A stretch of 64,000 nucleotides of DNA from the NCBI GenBank assembly GCA_025363815.1, contig JANYLB010000054.1, positions 62,001-126,000 of the forward strand. Reading direction: 5' to 3'. The translations under genes and the position numbers were made by a program. Origin of the DNA: Actinomycetes bacterium. GTDB taxonomy: Bacteria; Actinomycetota; Acidimicrobiia; IMCC26256; JANYLB01. Below the pieces are notes generated by a model. It had not been told where the DNA came from. It did not search any database and saw nothing but the letters and a program-made list of their open reading frames with translations. Shown here in pieces: positions 43,101 through 52,040 of the stretch. Positions within the stretch are counted from its first letter, which is position 1. Every line of letters starts with the position of its first letter.

Positions 43101-44267
43101 CTATGAAGCGCGTGCCGCGGAGGCGTCGATCCGCTCGACGAGGAGCTCCAAGCGGTCGAGCGGTTGCGTGAGCGACAAGCGCACGTGATCGGCGCCGGCC
43201 GGACCGTAAAGATCGCCGGGGGCGACCAAGGTGCCGGCATCGGCGAAGCGGGCCGCGAGCTCCCACCCGTCGTCCATCGCGCCTTCGCCGCGAAGCCACA
43301 GGTAGAACGTCGACGGGCCACCGTCGTGCACCAACCCGTGGGCGCCGAGCGCATCGAGCACCAGCGCCCGACGCTGCGCGTAACGGACGCGTTGCTCGGC
43401 GACATGCGTGTCGTCTCCGAGCGCGGCGGTCGCAGCCGCCTGGACCGGCGTGGAGACCATGAGACCGGCGTGCTTGCGGACTTCGCCGAGATACCGGACA
43501 AGGTCGGTGTCGCCGGCGACGAACCCGGCCCGCAACCCGGCCATGTTCGACCGTTTGGAGAGCGAGTGGACCGCGAGAACACCATCGAGGCCAGATTGGA
43601 GCACTGTCGTCGGATCGGCCGGTTCGCCGTCGGCACCGCAGGTGAACTCCGCGTAACACTCGTCTCCCGCCACGACGATGCCACGCTCTCGAGCCCACGC
43701 GACGACCGCGGCGACCCGCTCGGCACCCATAGACGCGCCGGTCGGGTTGCCGGGATCGTTGAGCCACAATAGGAGGCCGCGCTCGGCGTCGGCCGCGGCG
43801 ATACGGTCGAGATCAGGGAACCAATCGGTGTCGAGTGGCACAGGAACGGATCGCAGGCCGGCGAGGCGGGCGCCCATCTCGTAGGTCGGGTACGCGATCG
43901 CGGGGACCAAAACGGTGTCCCGGGTCGGGTTCCGCAGGTGCAGCGCGTGCGGCAACGATGCGACGAGCTCCTTGGTGCCGACGCAGGCGATCACACCATC
44001 GGCATCGACGTCGACACCGAAGCGACGGCCGATCCACGCCGCCGCGGCCTCGCGCAGCGGCACCGTGCCGATCGTTGGTGGGTACCCGGTCGATTCGGCG
44101 GCAGCCTCGACGAGTGCGCGCCGCGCGACCTCCGGCATCGGATCGACGGGCGTGCCCACCGAGCAGTCGACGACACCACCGGGCATCGCGTCGGCGAGCC
44201 GACGGAGCGCGGTGAGGCGGTCGTGGGGGTAGGGCGGGGGGACGAACCCAGTGCTCGGCGCCTCCAT
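43101..44267 (-). CDS. dapC: Succinyldiaminopimelate transaminase
   Basis: The 388-residue protein is a class I/II PLP-dependent aminotransferase. It has PATIGTVPLREAAAAWI-type substrate-loop text, NDPGNPTGASM, DECYAEFT, and the PLP lysine in SLSKRSNMAGLRAGF. Position beside dapD and dapE identifies it as DapC, which aminates N-succinyl-2-amino-6-ketopimelate using glutamate. The gap to dapD is 40 bases and to hflX 68 bases. Function is by family and context together. Confidence 0.9.
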   Translation of the reverse strand: MEAPSTGFVPPPYPHDRLTALRRLADAMPGGVVDCSVGTPVDPMPEVARRALVEAAAESTGYPPTIGTVPLREAAAAWIGRRFGVDVDADGVIACVGTKELVASLPHALHLRNPTRDTVLVPAIAYPTYEMGARLAGLRSVPVPLDTDWFPDLDRIAAADAERGLLLWLNDPGNPTGASMGAERVAAVVAWARERGIVVAGDECYAEFTCGADGEPADPTTVLQSGLDGVLAVHSLSKRSNMAGLRAGFVAGDTDLVRYLGEVRKHAGLMVSTPVQAAATAALGDDTHVAEQRVRYAQRRALVLDALGAHGLVHDGGPSTFYLWLRGEGAMDDGWELAARFADAGTLVAPGDLYGPAGADHVRLSLTQPLDRLELLVERIDASAARAS

Positions 44268-44335
44268 ACGGAGATCAAGCCTATCCGGGGTCTCGGTAAC
44301 CGCTGACCGAAGGCGAACCGGGGTTCCGACCCGGA

Positions 44336-45661
44336 TCAGGGGGTTACGGCGAACTCGCGAAACCGGGTGACGCTCGCTTCCGGAAGGCGGGCCCGGATGC
44401 GGGTTCCGGATTCGCCGTGTACTTCCACGAGCACCTCACCCTCGCGGTGGAGCGCCGCGAGCACATCGCCTCTGTCGTAGGGAACGGCCAGCTCCACGAC
44501 GCGGGCGAGCTGACGCAACCGGAGGCCGAGACCCTCGAGCAGCTCACCGACACCCGCGCCTGTCGCAGCCGAAACCGCGCGCGATCCGTAATGCGCAGCG
44601 AGGAGCTGCCTAATGGTCTCGGGATCAGCCCTATCGGCCTTGTTGAGCACGAGAAGCTCGGGAACCTGGTCGGCTCCGATCTCGGCCAGTACCGTTTGCA
44701 CCGCCGCGATCTGCCGCTCGGCTTCGTCGAAATCGGTGGCGTCGACCACATGGAGCAGGAGCGCGGCATCGACGACCTCGTCGAGAGTGGATCGAAACGC
44801 CTCGACCAGCTGATGGGGCAACCGGCGAACGAAACCGACCGTGTCGGACGCGAGCACGGTCTCGCCGCCAGGTAGCTGCACCTGGCGCACCGTCGGATCG
44901 AGCGTAGAGAACAGCCGGTCTTCGACGAGCAGATCGGAATGCGACAGCCGGTTCAGGAGCGTTGACTTCCCTGCGTTCGTGTAACCGACTAGTGCGACCG
45001 AGGTGCGCGCGCCACGCCGACGACTCTTGCGTTGCGTCTCACGACTCTGGCCGACCTGCTTTAGCTCGCGTTCGAGCTTTGTGATCCGGCTATCGATGCG
45101 GCGTCGGTCGATCTCGAGCTTCGTCTCACCCGGACCTCTTCTCGTCCCGATGCCACCGGCCTGTTGGCTGAGCTCCTTGCCCCTGCCGCGCAACCGCGGC
45201 TTCAGGTAGCGGAGCTGCGCGAGCTCGACCTGGATCATCCCCTCCTGGCTGGTCGCGTGTTGGGCAAAGATGTCGAGGATGAGCGCGACCCGGTCGACCA
45301 CGTCACGCTCGAACTTCTTCTCCAGGTTCCGCTGCTGTGCGGGTGTCAACTCGTCGTCGAAGATCACCAAATCGACGTCGAGCGCCTCGGCCAGCTCGCT
45401 GAGCTCGTCGGCCTTTCCGGAACCCACATAGGTGGCGGGGTCCGGGGTATCGCGCCGTTGCATCTCGGCGTGGACCACCTCGGCGCCCGCGGTGTCGGTT
45501 AGGAGCGCGAGCTCCGCCAGACTTGCCTCTGCCTCCTCGATGTAACGGGTACCGATGGTCGTGCCGACGAGAAGAGCCCGCTGCCGAACGACTTCGAGAT
45601 CAACCTCGGTCGCCGTCAGACGGCGGCGCGCACGACCCGCTCTCGGCTCGGCGGAGCTCAA
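44336..45661 (-). CDS. hflX: GTPase HflX
   Basis: The 441-residue ribosome-binding GTPase has an N-terminal HflX domain (LTDTAGAEVVHAEMQRRDTPDPATYVGSGK), a coiled linker, and a GTPase domain with P-loop GYTNAGKSTLLNRL near residue 223. Switch motifs SDTVGFVRRLPHQLVEAFRSTLDE follow, then NKAD. HflX splits stalled 70S ribosomes under stress. The start overlaps the dapF stop by 4 bases. The segment GTRRGPGETKLEIDRR just before the G domain is diagnostic. Confidence 0.95.
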   Translation of the reverse strand: MSSAEPRAGRARRRLTATEVDLEVVRQRALLVGTTIGTRYIEEAEASLAELALLTDTAGAEVVHAEMQRRDTPDPATYVGSGKADELSELAEALDVDLVIFDDELTPAQQRNLEKKFERDVVDRVALILDIFAQHATSQEGMIQVELAQLRYLKPRLRGRGKELSQQAGGIGTRRGPGETKLEIDRRRIDSRITKLERELKQVGQSRETQRKSRRRGARTSVALVGYTNAGKSTLLNRLSHSDLLVEDRLFSTLDPTVRQVQLPGGETVLASDTVGFVRRLPHQLVEAFRSTLDEVVDAALLLHVVDATDFDEAERQIAAVQTVLAEIGADQVPELLVLNKADRADPETIRQLLAAHYGSRAVSAATGAGVGELLEGLGLRLRQLARVVELAVPYDRGDVLAALHREGEVLVEVHGESGTRIRARLPEASVTRFREFAVTP

Positions 45662-46494
45662 GGAATCAACTGCTGCAGGTCGATCTCGACGTCGAAGACG
45701 TGGACGACCGATCCACCTAGTCGGATCGAATCACCAAGGTCTACGGTGAGATCGCCGCCCCGCTCGTGGACCTTGACTCGAGTACCGACGAGGCCGCGCC
45801 GATGGGCCACCGCGGCCGCTGCACACGCACCGGTACCGCAGCTCAACGTCTCTCCCACTCCGCGCTCCCAGGTGCGAACCGTGAGGGCGTCGGCCTCGCC
45901 TGGCGTCGGCGCGACGAACTCGATGTTGGTTCGGTTGGGGAAGCGGGCGTCGTGCTCGAGTCGGGAGCCGTGTTGTTCGACGCGGGCAACTTCGGGATCG
46001 TCGACGAACAGCACCAGATGAGGATTGCCCATCCCGGCGGCGTCACCGCGGTAGATCGTGCCGTGGAACTCGGCCTCGATATCGAAAGGGCCGGAACCTG
46101 CGAGCGGAATCTCGTCGGGCTCAAAGGTGACCGGGCCCATGTCCACCGTTGCCGATATCACGGTGTCCGTCTCCGGATCGACGACGAGATCAACTTCGCG
46201 ACGGCCACTCCCGGAGTCGACGACGAGGCGCGTGGCGTTGCCGAGACCGCGGTGGTGCGCGACCCAAGCTAGGCACCGGATGCCGTTCCCGCTCATCTCC
46301 GCGAGGCCACCGTCGGCGTTGAAGAGCGTCATCGTGCAATCGCCCCCGCCCGAGCCCGGGCCGAGCACCATGAGGCCGTCGGCGCCGATGCCCCTGTTGC
46401 GGTCGCACAGGGCGATCGCCTGACCGGCCGTGACCGGGTTGGTGGTGACCAGGAAGTCATTGCCGGTGGCGTGGAGCTTCGAGAACTGCGTCAT
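45658..46494 (-). CDS. dapF: Diaminopimelate epimerase
   Basis: The 278-residue enzyme converts LL- to meso-diaminopimelate with two catalytic cysteines: Cys74 in EMSGNGIRCLAW and the other near residue 218 in ETLSCGTGACAAA. FSKLHATGNDFLV is the family start. The ATG at 46494 overlaps the miaA stop (ATGA). The gene is placed between miaA and hflX, as in many actinobacteria, and joins functionally to the dapC-dapD-dapE cluster just downstream. Confidence 0.95.
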   Translation of the reverse strand: MTQFSKLHATGNDFLVTTNPVTAGQAIALCDRNRGIGADGLMVLGPGSGGGDCTMTLFNADGGLAEMSGNGIRCLAWVAHHRGLGNATRLVVDSGSGRREVDLVVDPETDTVISATVDMGPVTFEPDEIPLAGSGPFDIEAEFHGTIYRGDAAGMGNPHLVLFVDDPEVARVEQHGSRLEHDARFPNRTNIEFVAPTPGEADALTVRTWERGVGETLSCGTGACAAAAVAHRRGLVGTRVKVHERGGDLTVDLGDSIRLGGSVVHVFDVEIDLQQLIP

Positions 46495-47456
46495 GTCGTC
46501 GACCAGCCTGACAGGAGTGTGGCAAGCAACTCTTGAGGATTGTTCCCCGAACCGAACCAGGTGATGCGCGAATCCCGGCGGAACCACATCCGTTGACGTC
46601 GGGCGAAGGCCCGCGTCCGGCGGACGGTCAGTGACAGCGCCTCGGTGATTCTCGTCGAATCGGGAAGATCTCCACTGGCGGCCACGGCTTCCAAGACCTC
46701 GCGGTACCCAATCGCCTGGCGAGCCGTGCGTGACAGGCCCATCGGCGCGCCAGCCAGCCGGACGGCCTCCTCTACGAAGCCCCGCTCGCGCATGAACGCG
46801 ACCCGTGCCTCGATCCGCTCTGCGAGAAGCGATCGCGGGAGCCAGATCCCGAAGATCCGCACGGGGAAGACCGTCGGACCGAATGCGTCGACTCCGGGAC
46901 CGAATGACGAGAACGGTCGACCAGTCAGGCGAATGACCTCCAGCGCGCGCACGATACGCCTCACGTTGTGCGGGTCAATGCGCGCCGAGCCGATCGGATC
47001 CGCGGCAACGAGCTCTGCGTACGCCGCGCTTACACCCCCCGGTTCGGCCGTCGACGCCTCCAGCTCGGCCCGCAACGAAAGATCCTCGCCAGGAAACTCG
47101 AACGCATCGACCACCGCCTGCACGTAGAGCCCGGTACCACCGACGAGCAATGCCCTGCGGCCTCGACCTTCGATGTCGGCGACCGCGGCGCGGGCCGCGG
47201 CCTGCGTGCGGACAACCGACCATTCCTCGCACGGCTCCACGACGTCGATCACATGGTGGGGCACCGCCGCGAGCTCATGAGCGCTGGGCTTGGCCGTGCC
47301 GATGTCCATCCCGCGATACACCTGCATCGAATCGAGCGAGACGATCTCGACGTCGCCTAGCGCCTGCGCGATCGCGAACGCGAGGTCTGACTTACCCGAA
47401 GCGGTGGGTCCGACGATGGCGAGGTGCAGGATCAGCCCGTCCGAACGGGTATGCAC
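46491..47456 (-). CDS. miaA: tRNA dimethylallyltransferase MiaA
   Basis: The 321-residue enzyme adds a dimethylallyl group to A37 of tRNAs reading UNN codons. The P-loop AIVGPTASGKSDLAFAIA is near the start. SLDSMQVYRGMDIGTAKP and HHVIDVVEP follow, then GGTGLYVQAVVD and, late, TRRFARRQRMWFRRD-like tRNA-binding text. The GTG start at 47456 overlaps miaB by 25 bases. MiaB, encoded next to it, acts on its product. Confidence 0.95.
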   Translation of the reverse strand: MHTRSDGLILHLAIVGPTASGKSDLAFAIAQALGDVEIVSLDSMQVYRGMDIGTAKPSAHELAAVPHHVIDVVEPCEEWSVVRTQAAARAAVADIEGRGRRALLVGGTGLYVQAVVDAFEFPGEDLSLRAELEASTAEPGGVSAAYAELVAADPIGSARIDPHNVRRIVRALEVIRLTGRPFSSFGPGVDAFGPTVFPVRIFGIWLPRSLLAERIEARVAFMRERGFVEEAVRLAGAPMGLSRTARQAIGYREVLEAVAASGDLPDSTRITEALSLTVRRTRAFARRQRMWFRRDSRITWFGSGNNPQELLATLLSGWSTT

Positions 47457-48820
47457 ACACGGGCGGTCTCTCCCGCCAGCCAGTGCGGTGCCGCGCCGGT
47501 GATGCGCACCGGATGCCGGGAACCCGCCCTGGCATCGGCAGTGAAGTGCACCAGCTTGTTTTGGCGGGTTCGGCCCGCGAGCACGGCGGGATCCTTCTTC
47601 GACGGTCCGTCGACGAGGACCTCTTCGACCCGACCGATGCGCGCCGCGTGATGCTCGAGCGCGTGACGCTCGACCACGGCAGTGAGGCGTTCCATGCGTT
47701 CTCGAATCACGTCGTCAGCCACGAATTGGTCAGTCATCTCCGCCGCGCGGGTACCGGGACGGGGCGAGAACACAAAGGTGTAGGCCGCGTCGTACGCGGC
47801 TTCGTCGACGACTTCGAGGGATCGGGCGAACTCATCGTCGGTCTCGCCGGGAAAGCCCACTATGAGGTCGGTGGTGACCGCGAGATCAGGGATCGCGAAA
47901 CGCGCGGCGCGCAGTCGCTGGAGGTACCGCTCTGCCGTGTAGCCACGGTGCATGCGCGCGAGGACAGTGTCGCTACCCGACTGCAACGGGAGGTGGAGAT
48001 GCTCACAGACCGACGGGCATTCGGCCATCGCCGCGATGGTCTCGGGCCGAAGGTCCTTGGGATGGGGCGACGTGAACCGGATGCGGTCGATGCCCGCCAC
48101 TGCGTCGAGAGCCCGGAGCAGGTCGGCGAACTGAGGCCGGTATTGACCGGCACCGAGGTCGCGACCGTAGGAGTTGACGTTCTGGCCCAGCAGGGTGATC
48201 TCGCGAACTCCGTCAGCGGAGAGCCCCTCGACCTCACGAACGATGTCGCCGAGTCGCCGGCTCACCTCGGGGCCCCGCACGCTCGGCACGATGCAGAAGG
48301 TGCACGAATTGTCGCAGCCGATCTGAATCGTGACCCATGCCGAGTGGGTGGATTCACGGCGCGCCGGAAGCGCGCCGATCTCGCCCCCCGCCCAGGCACC
48401 GCCCGTCTCGGGATCGTGCTCCTCCGCGATCTCCACCACCGAAGTTCCGAGTCGTCGAGCTTCATCCAGCAACGCCGACGCTCGGCCCAGGTTGTGGGTT
48501 CCGAACACCACGTCTACGTGGCCGGCGCGCTTGACGATCAGGTCCCGGTCCTTCTGAGCCAGGCAGCCGCCGACGGCGATCTGCAGATCGGGCTTGGCGT
48601 CCTTCAAGGCCTTGAGCCGGCCGAGGTGGCCGTAGAACTTGTTGTCGGCGTTCTCGCGGATACAGCAGGTGTTCAGCACCACGACGTCGGCATCCTCGAT
48701 GACGTCGGTCGGCTCGAGGCCGTCGGCAACGAGGAGCCCCGCGACCCGCTCGGAGTCGTGCTCGTTCATCTGGCAGCCGTAGGTACGGACATGAAATCGG
48801 CGGGGCGCCGGCATGGTCAC
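47432..48820 (-). CDS. miaB: tRNA-2-methylthio-N6-dimethylallyladenosine synthase MiaB
   Basis: The 462-residue radical-SAM methylthiotransferase adds the methylthio group to i6A37 of tRNA. It has the N-terminal UPF0004 domain with cysteines in YGCQMN, NTCCIREN and GGCLAQ. The SAM cluster CDNSCTFC is at about residues 167-174, and a C-terminal TRAM domain follows. Starts at GTG 48820 or ATG 48814 are both possible. It is first in the run miaB-miaA-dapF-hflX. Confidence 0.95.
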   Translation of the reverse strand: MTMPAPRRFHVRTYGCQMNEHDSERVAGLLVADGLEPTDVIEDADVVVLNTCCIRENADNKFYGHLGRLKALKDAKPDLQIAVGGCLAQKDRDLIVKRAGHVDVVFGTHNLGRASALLDEARRLGTSVVEIAEEHDPETGGAWAGGEIGALPARRESTHSAWVTIQIGCDNSCTFCIVPSVRGPEVSRRLGDIVREVEGLSADGVREITLLGQNVNSYGRDLGAGQYRPQFADLLRALDAVAGIDRIRFTSPHPKDLRPETIAAMAECPSVCEHLHLPLQSGSDTVLARMHRGYTAERYLQRLRAARFAIPDLAVTTDLIVGFPGETDDEFARSLEVVDEAAYDAAYTFVFSPRPGTRAAEMTDQFVADDVIRERMERLTAVVERHALEHHAARIGRVEEVLVDGPSKKDPAVLAGRTRQNKLVHFTADARAGSRHPVRITGAAPHWLAGETARVCIPVRTG

Positions 48821-48858
48821 AGCTCAAGTGTACGGGGCTCCGGGTCACACGGTCTCAG

Positions 48859-49902
48859 TCAGGTGGGGCTCTGGCCCCGCATCGCCTTGTGAATCGCCTT
48901 TGACCGCTGCTTCTCCGCGGCGAGGAGCTTGGGATCGATCGATCGGGCTTCGTAGGCGAGCTCCTGTTGCAGCTTGTCCCAGCTTTCGAACCGGGCCGGA
49001 TCGATCCGGGCGTCGGCGATCGCGTCTTTCACCGCGCAGCCGGGTTCGCTCCCGTGTACGCAGTCGGCGAAGCGGCAGGACCCGACGAGCTCCTCGATCT
49101 CGGGAAACGTCAGCGCGAGCCCGCCTTCGACATCCCAGAGGCTCATGCTGCGAACCCCGGGAGTATCGAGCAGCACGCCGCCCCCGGGGACCGGCAGCAA
49201 CGAGCGGGCCGTAGTGGTGTGGCGCCCCCTGCGGTCTCCCTCTCGAACCGCGCCGGTCACCGCAACGTCTTCGCCGACGATCGCGTTCACCAATGTCGAC
49301 TTTCCCACCCCTGATGGACCCAGCAGCACCGCGGTCAGCGCGGGTCGCAGCGCGGCAGTGAGCTCGTCGATTCCGGCGCCCGTGAGCGCGCTGACGACGA
49401 CGACATCGACGAGGCCGACACGATCGCGCACGGCCTTGGCATGCGCTTTCGGATCCTCGGCTGCATCGGACTTGTTCAGGACGATGACGGGCCGGGCCCC
49501 GCTCTCCCAAGCGACAACCAGCTCTCGTTCGATGCGGTTCGGGCTCGGTTCGCGGTCGAGACCCACGACGATGAACGCGACGTCGACATTCGCGGCCACG
49601 GTCTGGGGGCGCGGGATGAGACCCGCCCCGCGCCGCGAGAGCTCCGACCACCGCGGGAGGATGGCCCCGATCGACGAGATCCCTTCCCCTCGGGGTGGTC
49701 TCAGACCGACCCAGTCCCCCACCACCGGAAGCTCATCGCTCGTGGCGGTTTCGACACCTTCGGCCGTCGCGACCACCGATCGATCCCGGTCGACGCGCGC
49801 GACGCGTCCCGGCACCAGATCATGGCCGGCGAAGGAGTCGAAGAGGGCTATGACCCGATCGTCGGCACCGTAGGGTGCCAGCGCGGCGAAGGTTCCGGTC
49901 AC
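48859..49902 (-). CDS. rsgA: Ribosome small-subunit GTPase RsgA
   Basis: The 347-residue GTPase helps mature the 30S subunit. It has an OB-fold N-terminus, then the circularly permuted GTPase order: NKSD comes first, then GPSGVGKSTLVNAI and LLDTPGV. The C-terminal zinc site is CRFADCVHGSEPGC. It sits between miaB and a divergent TauE/SafE gene; rsgA is not part of the usual recA-miaB gene order in actinobacteria. Confidence 0.93.
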   Translation of the reverse strand: MTGTFAALAPYGADDRVIALFDSFAGHDLVPGRVARVDRDRSVVATAEGVETATSDELPVVGDWVGLRPPRGEGISSIGAILPRWSELSRRGAGLIPRPQTVAANVDVAFIVVGLDREPSPNRIERELVVAWESGARPVIVLNKSDAAEDPKAHAKAVRDRVGLVDVVVVSALTGAGIDELTAALRPALTAVLLGPSGVGKSTLVNAIVGEDVAVTGAVREGDRRGRHTTTARSLLPVPGGGVLLDTPGVRSMSLWDVEGGLALTFPEIEELVGSCRFADCVHGSEPGCAVKDAIADARIDPARFESWDKLQQELAYEARSIDPKLLAAEKQRSKAIHKAMRGQSPT

Positions 49903-49984
49903 CGCCCAACGCTACGCCGGGTTCGACGCCGACTTCGCCATTTCAGCGCTCGATCGCCTTCGCGGCTGCGAGACTCCCAGCCCA

Positions 49985-50707
49985 ATGAACATATCCGGAG
50001 TCGATTTGACGCTGTGCCTCGCTGTCGTCGCATTGGGCGCGTTCGTGCAGGGAAGCGTCGGGTTCGGTATCAATCTCATCGTGGCACCGGTCATCGCGGT
50101 GCTGGTTCCCAATGCCGTTCCCGGCGCCCTCGTGCTGCTTTCGCTGCCGTTGACCATCACAATGGTCGTCCGCGAGCACGAGCACATCGACGGTCGCGGT
50201 GTGGGCTGGACCATGGTCGGCCGCCTTCCCGGCGCGGCAATCGGCGCCGCGATCGTGGTGATGGTGGCTCCGGACACCCTCACCGCGGTGATCGGCGTCG
50301 CGATCCTCGTCGCGGTCGGGTTGAGCATCTTGCATCCCCGGATGCCCGTGACTCCTGTGACCGCGAGCGCGGCCGGCCTGGCCGCAGGGATCTTGGGCAC
50401 CGCGGCTGCCGTCGACGGACCACCCCTAGCTCTGCTTTACCAGAACTACCGCAGTGAAGCGATCCGCGCCACGCTCGCCACCTGCTTCGTCTTGGGAACG
50501 CTGATGTCGGCGGGCGCGCTGATCATCGCCGGCGAGCTCAGACTTGAGCAGTTGATCTTCACGATCGAGCTTCTTACCGCGCTCGGCGTCGGCCTGCTCG
50601 CGAGCATCTGGGGTGCGCGCCACCTGCACGGCCGCAGTCTGCGCCCCGCGGTGCTCACCTTTGCGGCGATCGCAGGCGCGACGGCGGCGATCCGTGGCCT
50701 GGCCTGA
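49985..50707 (+). CDS. TauE/SafE-family permease, third copy
   Basis: The 240-residue membrane protein has eight spans and the two glycine-rich halves of TauE/SafE: LCLAVVALGAFVQGSVGFGINL in the first and VTASAAGLAAGILGTAAAVDGPPLALLYQ in the second. The second motif with DGPPLAL is typical of a subgroup distinct from the two copies near 22-24 kb. The substrate is probably a small anion. It converges with recA and sits where recX is found in many relatives. Confidence 0.85.
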   Translation: MNISGVDLTLCLAVVALGAFVQGSVGFGINLIVAPVIAVLVPNAVPGALVLLSLPLTITMVVREHEHIDGRGVGWTMVGRLPGAAIGAAIVVMVAPDTLTAVIGVAILVAVGLSILHPRMPVTPVTASAAGLAAGILGTAAAVDGPPLALLYQNYRSEAIRATLATCFVLGTLMSAGALIIAGELRLEQLIFTIELLTALGVGLLASIWGARHLHGRSLRPAVLTFAAIAGATAAIRGLA

Positions 50708-50744
50708 CCCCGATGAGTTGGCCGAGCCCAGTTGGAGCGCGAAG

Positions 50745-50778
50745 CGGCCCGGAGCGCCGAGTCGCACGCTCCGGGCCG
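50745..50778. terminator. Bidirectional terminator between tauE-like gene and recA
   Basis: Perfect 12-base arms CGGCCCGGAGCG and CGCTCCGGGCCG enclose a 10-base loop between two convergent stops (50707 and 50812). The strength and position fit a bidirectional terminator; there is no T-run. Confidence 0.65.
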
Positions 50779-50811
50779 TTCGTGATGGCTTCCGGTTCAG
50801 TCAGCCGTCGA

Positions 50812-51867
50812 TCAGCCTTCGGCCGATTCCTCGGCGAGGGCGGCCACGCCATCTTCGCCGAGATCGATCGGCGCTTCGATCTCCTCGTCGGTGATGACCA
50901 GCTGGCGGATCTTTTCGCTGATCTCCACCATGAGGTCGACGTTCTCGGAGAGAAAATTCTTGACCTTCTCCCGACCCTGGCCCAGCTGCTCACCCTCGTA
51001 GGTGAACCAGGCTCCTGACTTCTTCACGATGCCGAGATCCACGCCGACATCAAGCAGGGAGCCCTCGCGGCTGATGCCCTTGCCGTACATGATGTCGAAC
51101 TCGGCCTGCTTGAACGGAGGGGCGACCTTGTTCTTCACGACCTTGACCCGCGCCCGGTTCCCAATGGCATCGGGGCCGTCCTTGAGGGTCTCGACCCGAC
51201 GTATGTCGAGCCGCACCGACGCGTAGAACTTCAGCGCCCGACCACCCGGTGTCGTCTCTGGTGATCCGAACATCACACCGATCTTCTCCCGCAGCTGGTT
51301 GATGAAGATCAGGACCGTGCGACTCTTGTTCAGGTTGCCGGTGAGCTTGCGCAGCGCCTGGCTCATGAGTCGGGCCTGCAACCCCATGTGGGTGTCGCCC
51401 ATCTCGCCTTCGATCTCCGCCCGGGGCACGAGGGCAGCGACCGAGTCGATCACCAGCACATCGAGCGCGGCCGAGCGGATCAGGATGTCGGCAATCTCGA
51501 GCGCCTGCTCGCCCGTGTCGGGCTGGGAGATCAGGAGATCATCGACGTTGACGCCGATGGCCGCCGCGTAGACGGGATCCATCGCGTGCTCGGCGTCGAT
51601 GTACGCGCACACCCCGCCGTTGCGCTGGGCCTCGGCGACCACGTGCGTAGCGAGTGTCGACTTCCCCGAAGACTCGGGACCGAAGATCTCGACGATACGG
51701 CCTCGGGGCAAGCCCCCGATACCGAGGGCGAGGTCGAGGGCGAGAGCACCGGTAGGGATGGCTTCGATCCCGACGTGACCGCGCTCACCGAGGCGCATGA
51801 TCGAGCCGACACCGAACTGCTTGTCGATCTGGCCGAGGGCCATGTCGAGGGCCTTGTCACGTTCCAC
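50812..51867 (-). CDS. recA: Recombinase RecA
   Basis: The 351-residue strand-exchange protein carries Walker [10 protein letters not shown] at residues 63-71, Walker [25 protein letters not shown], and the L2 loop region [28 protein letters not shown]. It promotes LexA cleavage in the SOS response. The GTG at 51867 has AGGAGG 5-6 bases upstream and opens [10 protein letters not shown], the conserved start. The C-terminus is acidic as usual. No intein is present and no recX follows. Confidence 0.97.
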   Translation of the reverse strand: MERDKALDMALGQIDKQFGVGSIMRLGERGHVGIEAIPTGALALDLALGIGGLPRGRIVEIFGPESSGKSTLATHVVAEAQRNGGVCAYIDAEHAMDPVYAAAIGVNVDDLLISQPDTGEQALEIADILIRSAALDVLVIDSVAALVPRAEIEGEMGDTHMGLQARLMSQALRKLTGNLNKSRTVLIFINQLREKIGVMFGSPETTPGGRALKFYASVRLDIRRVETLKDGPDAIGNRARVKVVKNKVAPPFKQAEFDIMYGKGISREGSLLDVGVDLGIVKKSGAWFTYEGEQLGQGREKVKNFLSENVDLMVEISEKIRQLVITDEEIEAPIDLGEDGVAALAEESAEG

Positions 51868-51962
51868 CGTGCCTCCTGGGACTGCTGGCTGAAGGACTGT
51901 TCCGACTGCGTTGCCCGCACCGTACGGCGAGGGTGTGACAGTTATCCGGGGGCGAGCTACAA

Positions 51963-51978
51963 GCGTGGAATTCCACGC
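51963..51978. promoter_or_regulatory. 16-base perfect palindrome in the recA leader
   Basis: GCGTGGAATTCCACGC is a perfect palindrome downstream of the recA -10 element and about 96 bases before the start codon. It could form a hairpin in the leader mRNA or bind a dimeric regulator. No known motif was recognised. Confidence 0.5.
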
Positions 51979-51986
51979 GTGTAAGG

Positions 51987-52015
51987 AGGCTAGGACGAAC
52001 ACCCGTTCGGGTCAA
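51987..52015 (-). promoter_or_regulatory. recA promoter
   Basis: On the minus strand TTGACC (52015-52010) and TAGCCT (51992-51987) are 17 bases apart. The LexA box fills the spacer, the classic arrangement for SOS repression. Confidence 0.68.
51997..52008. promoter_or_regulatory. LexA (SOS) box at recA
   Basis: GAAC-ACCC-GTTC matches the actinobacterial SOS box perfectly and lies between the -35 and -10 elements of the recA promoter. Confidence 0.85.
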
Positions 52016-52040
52016 GCATCCTCGATCGCGGGAGCGGGCC

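Noticed and set aside
44315-44326. GAACCGGGGTTC palindrome between dapC and hflX, similar to the sigma-region sites
   Set aside because: Single copy, two-base centre rather than one, inside a short gap of a co-oriented run; chance is likely in GC-rich DNA.
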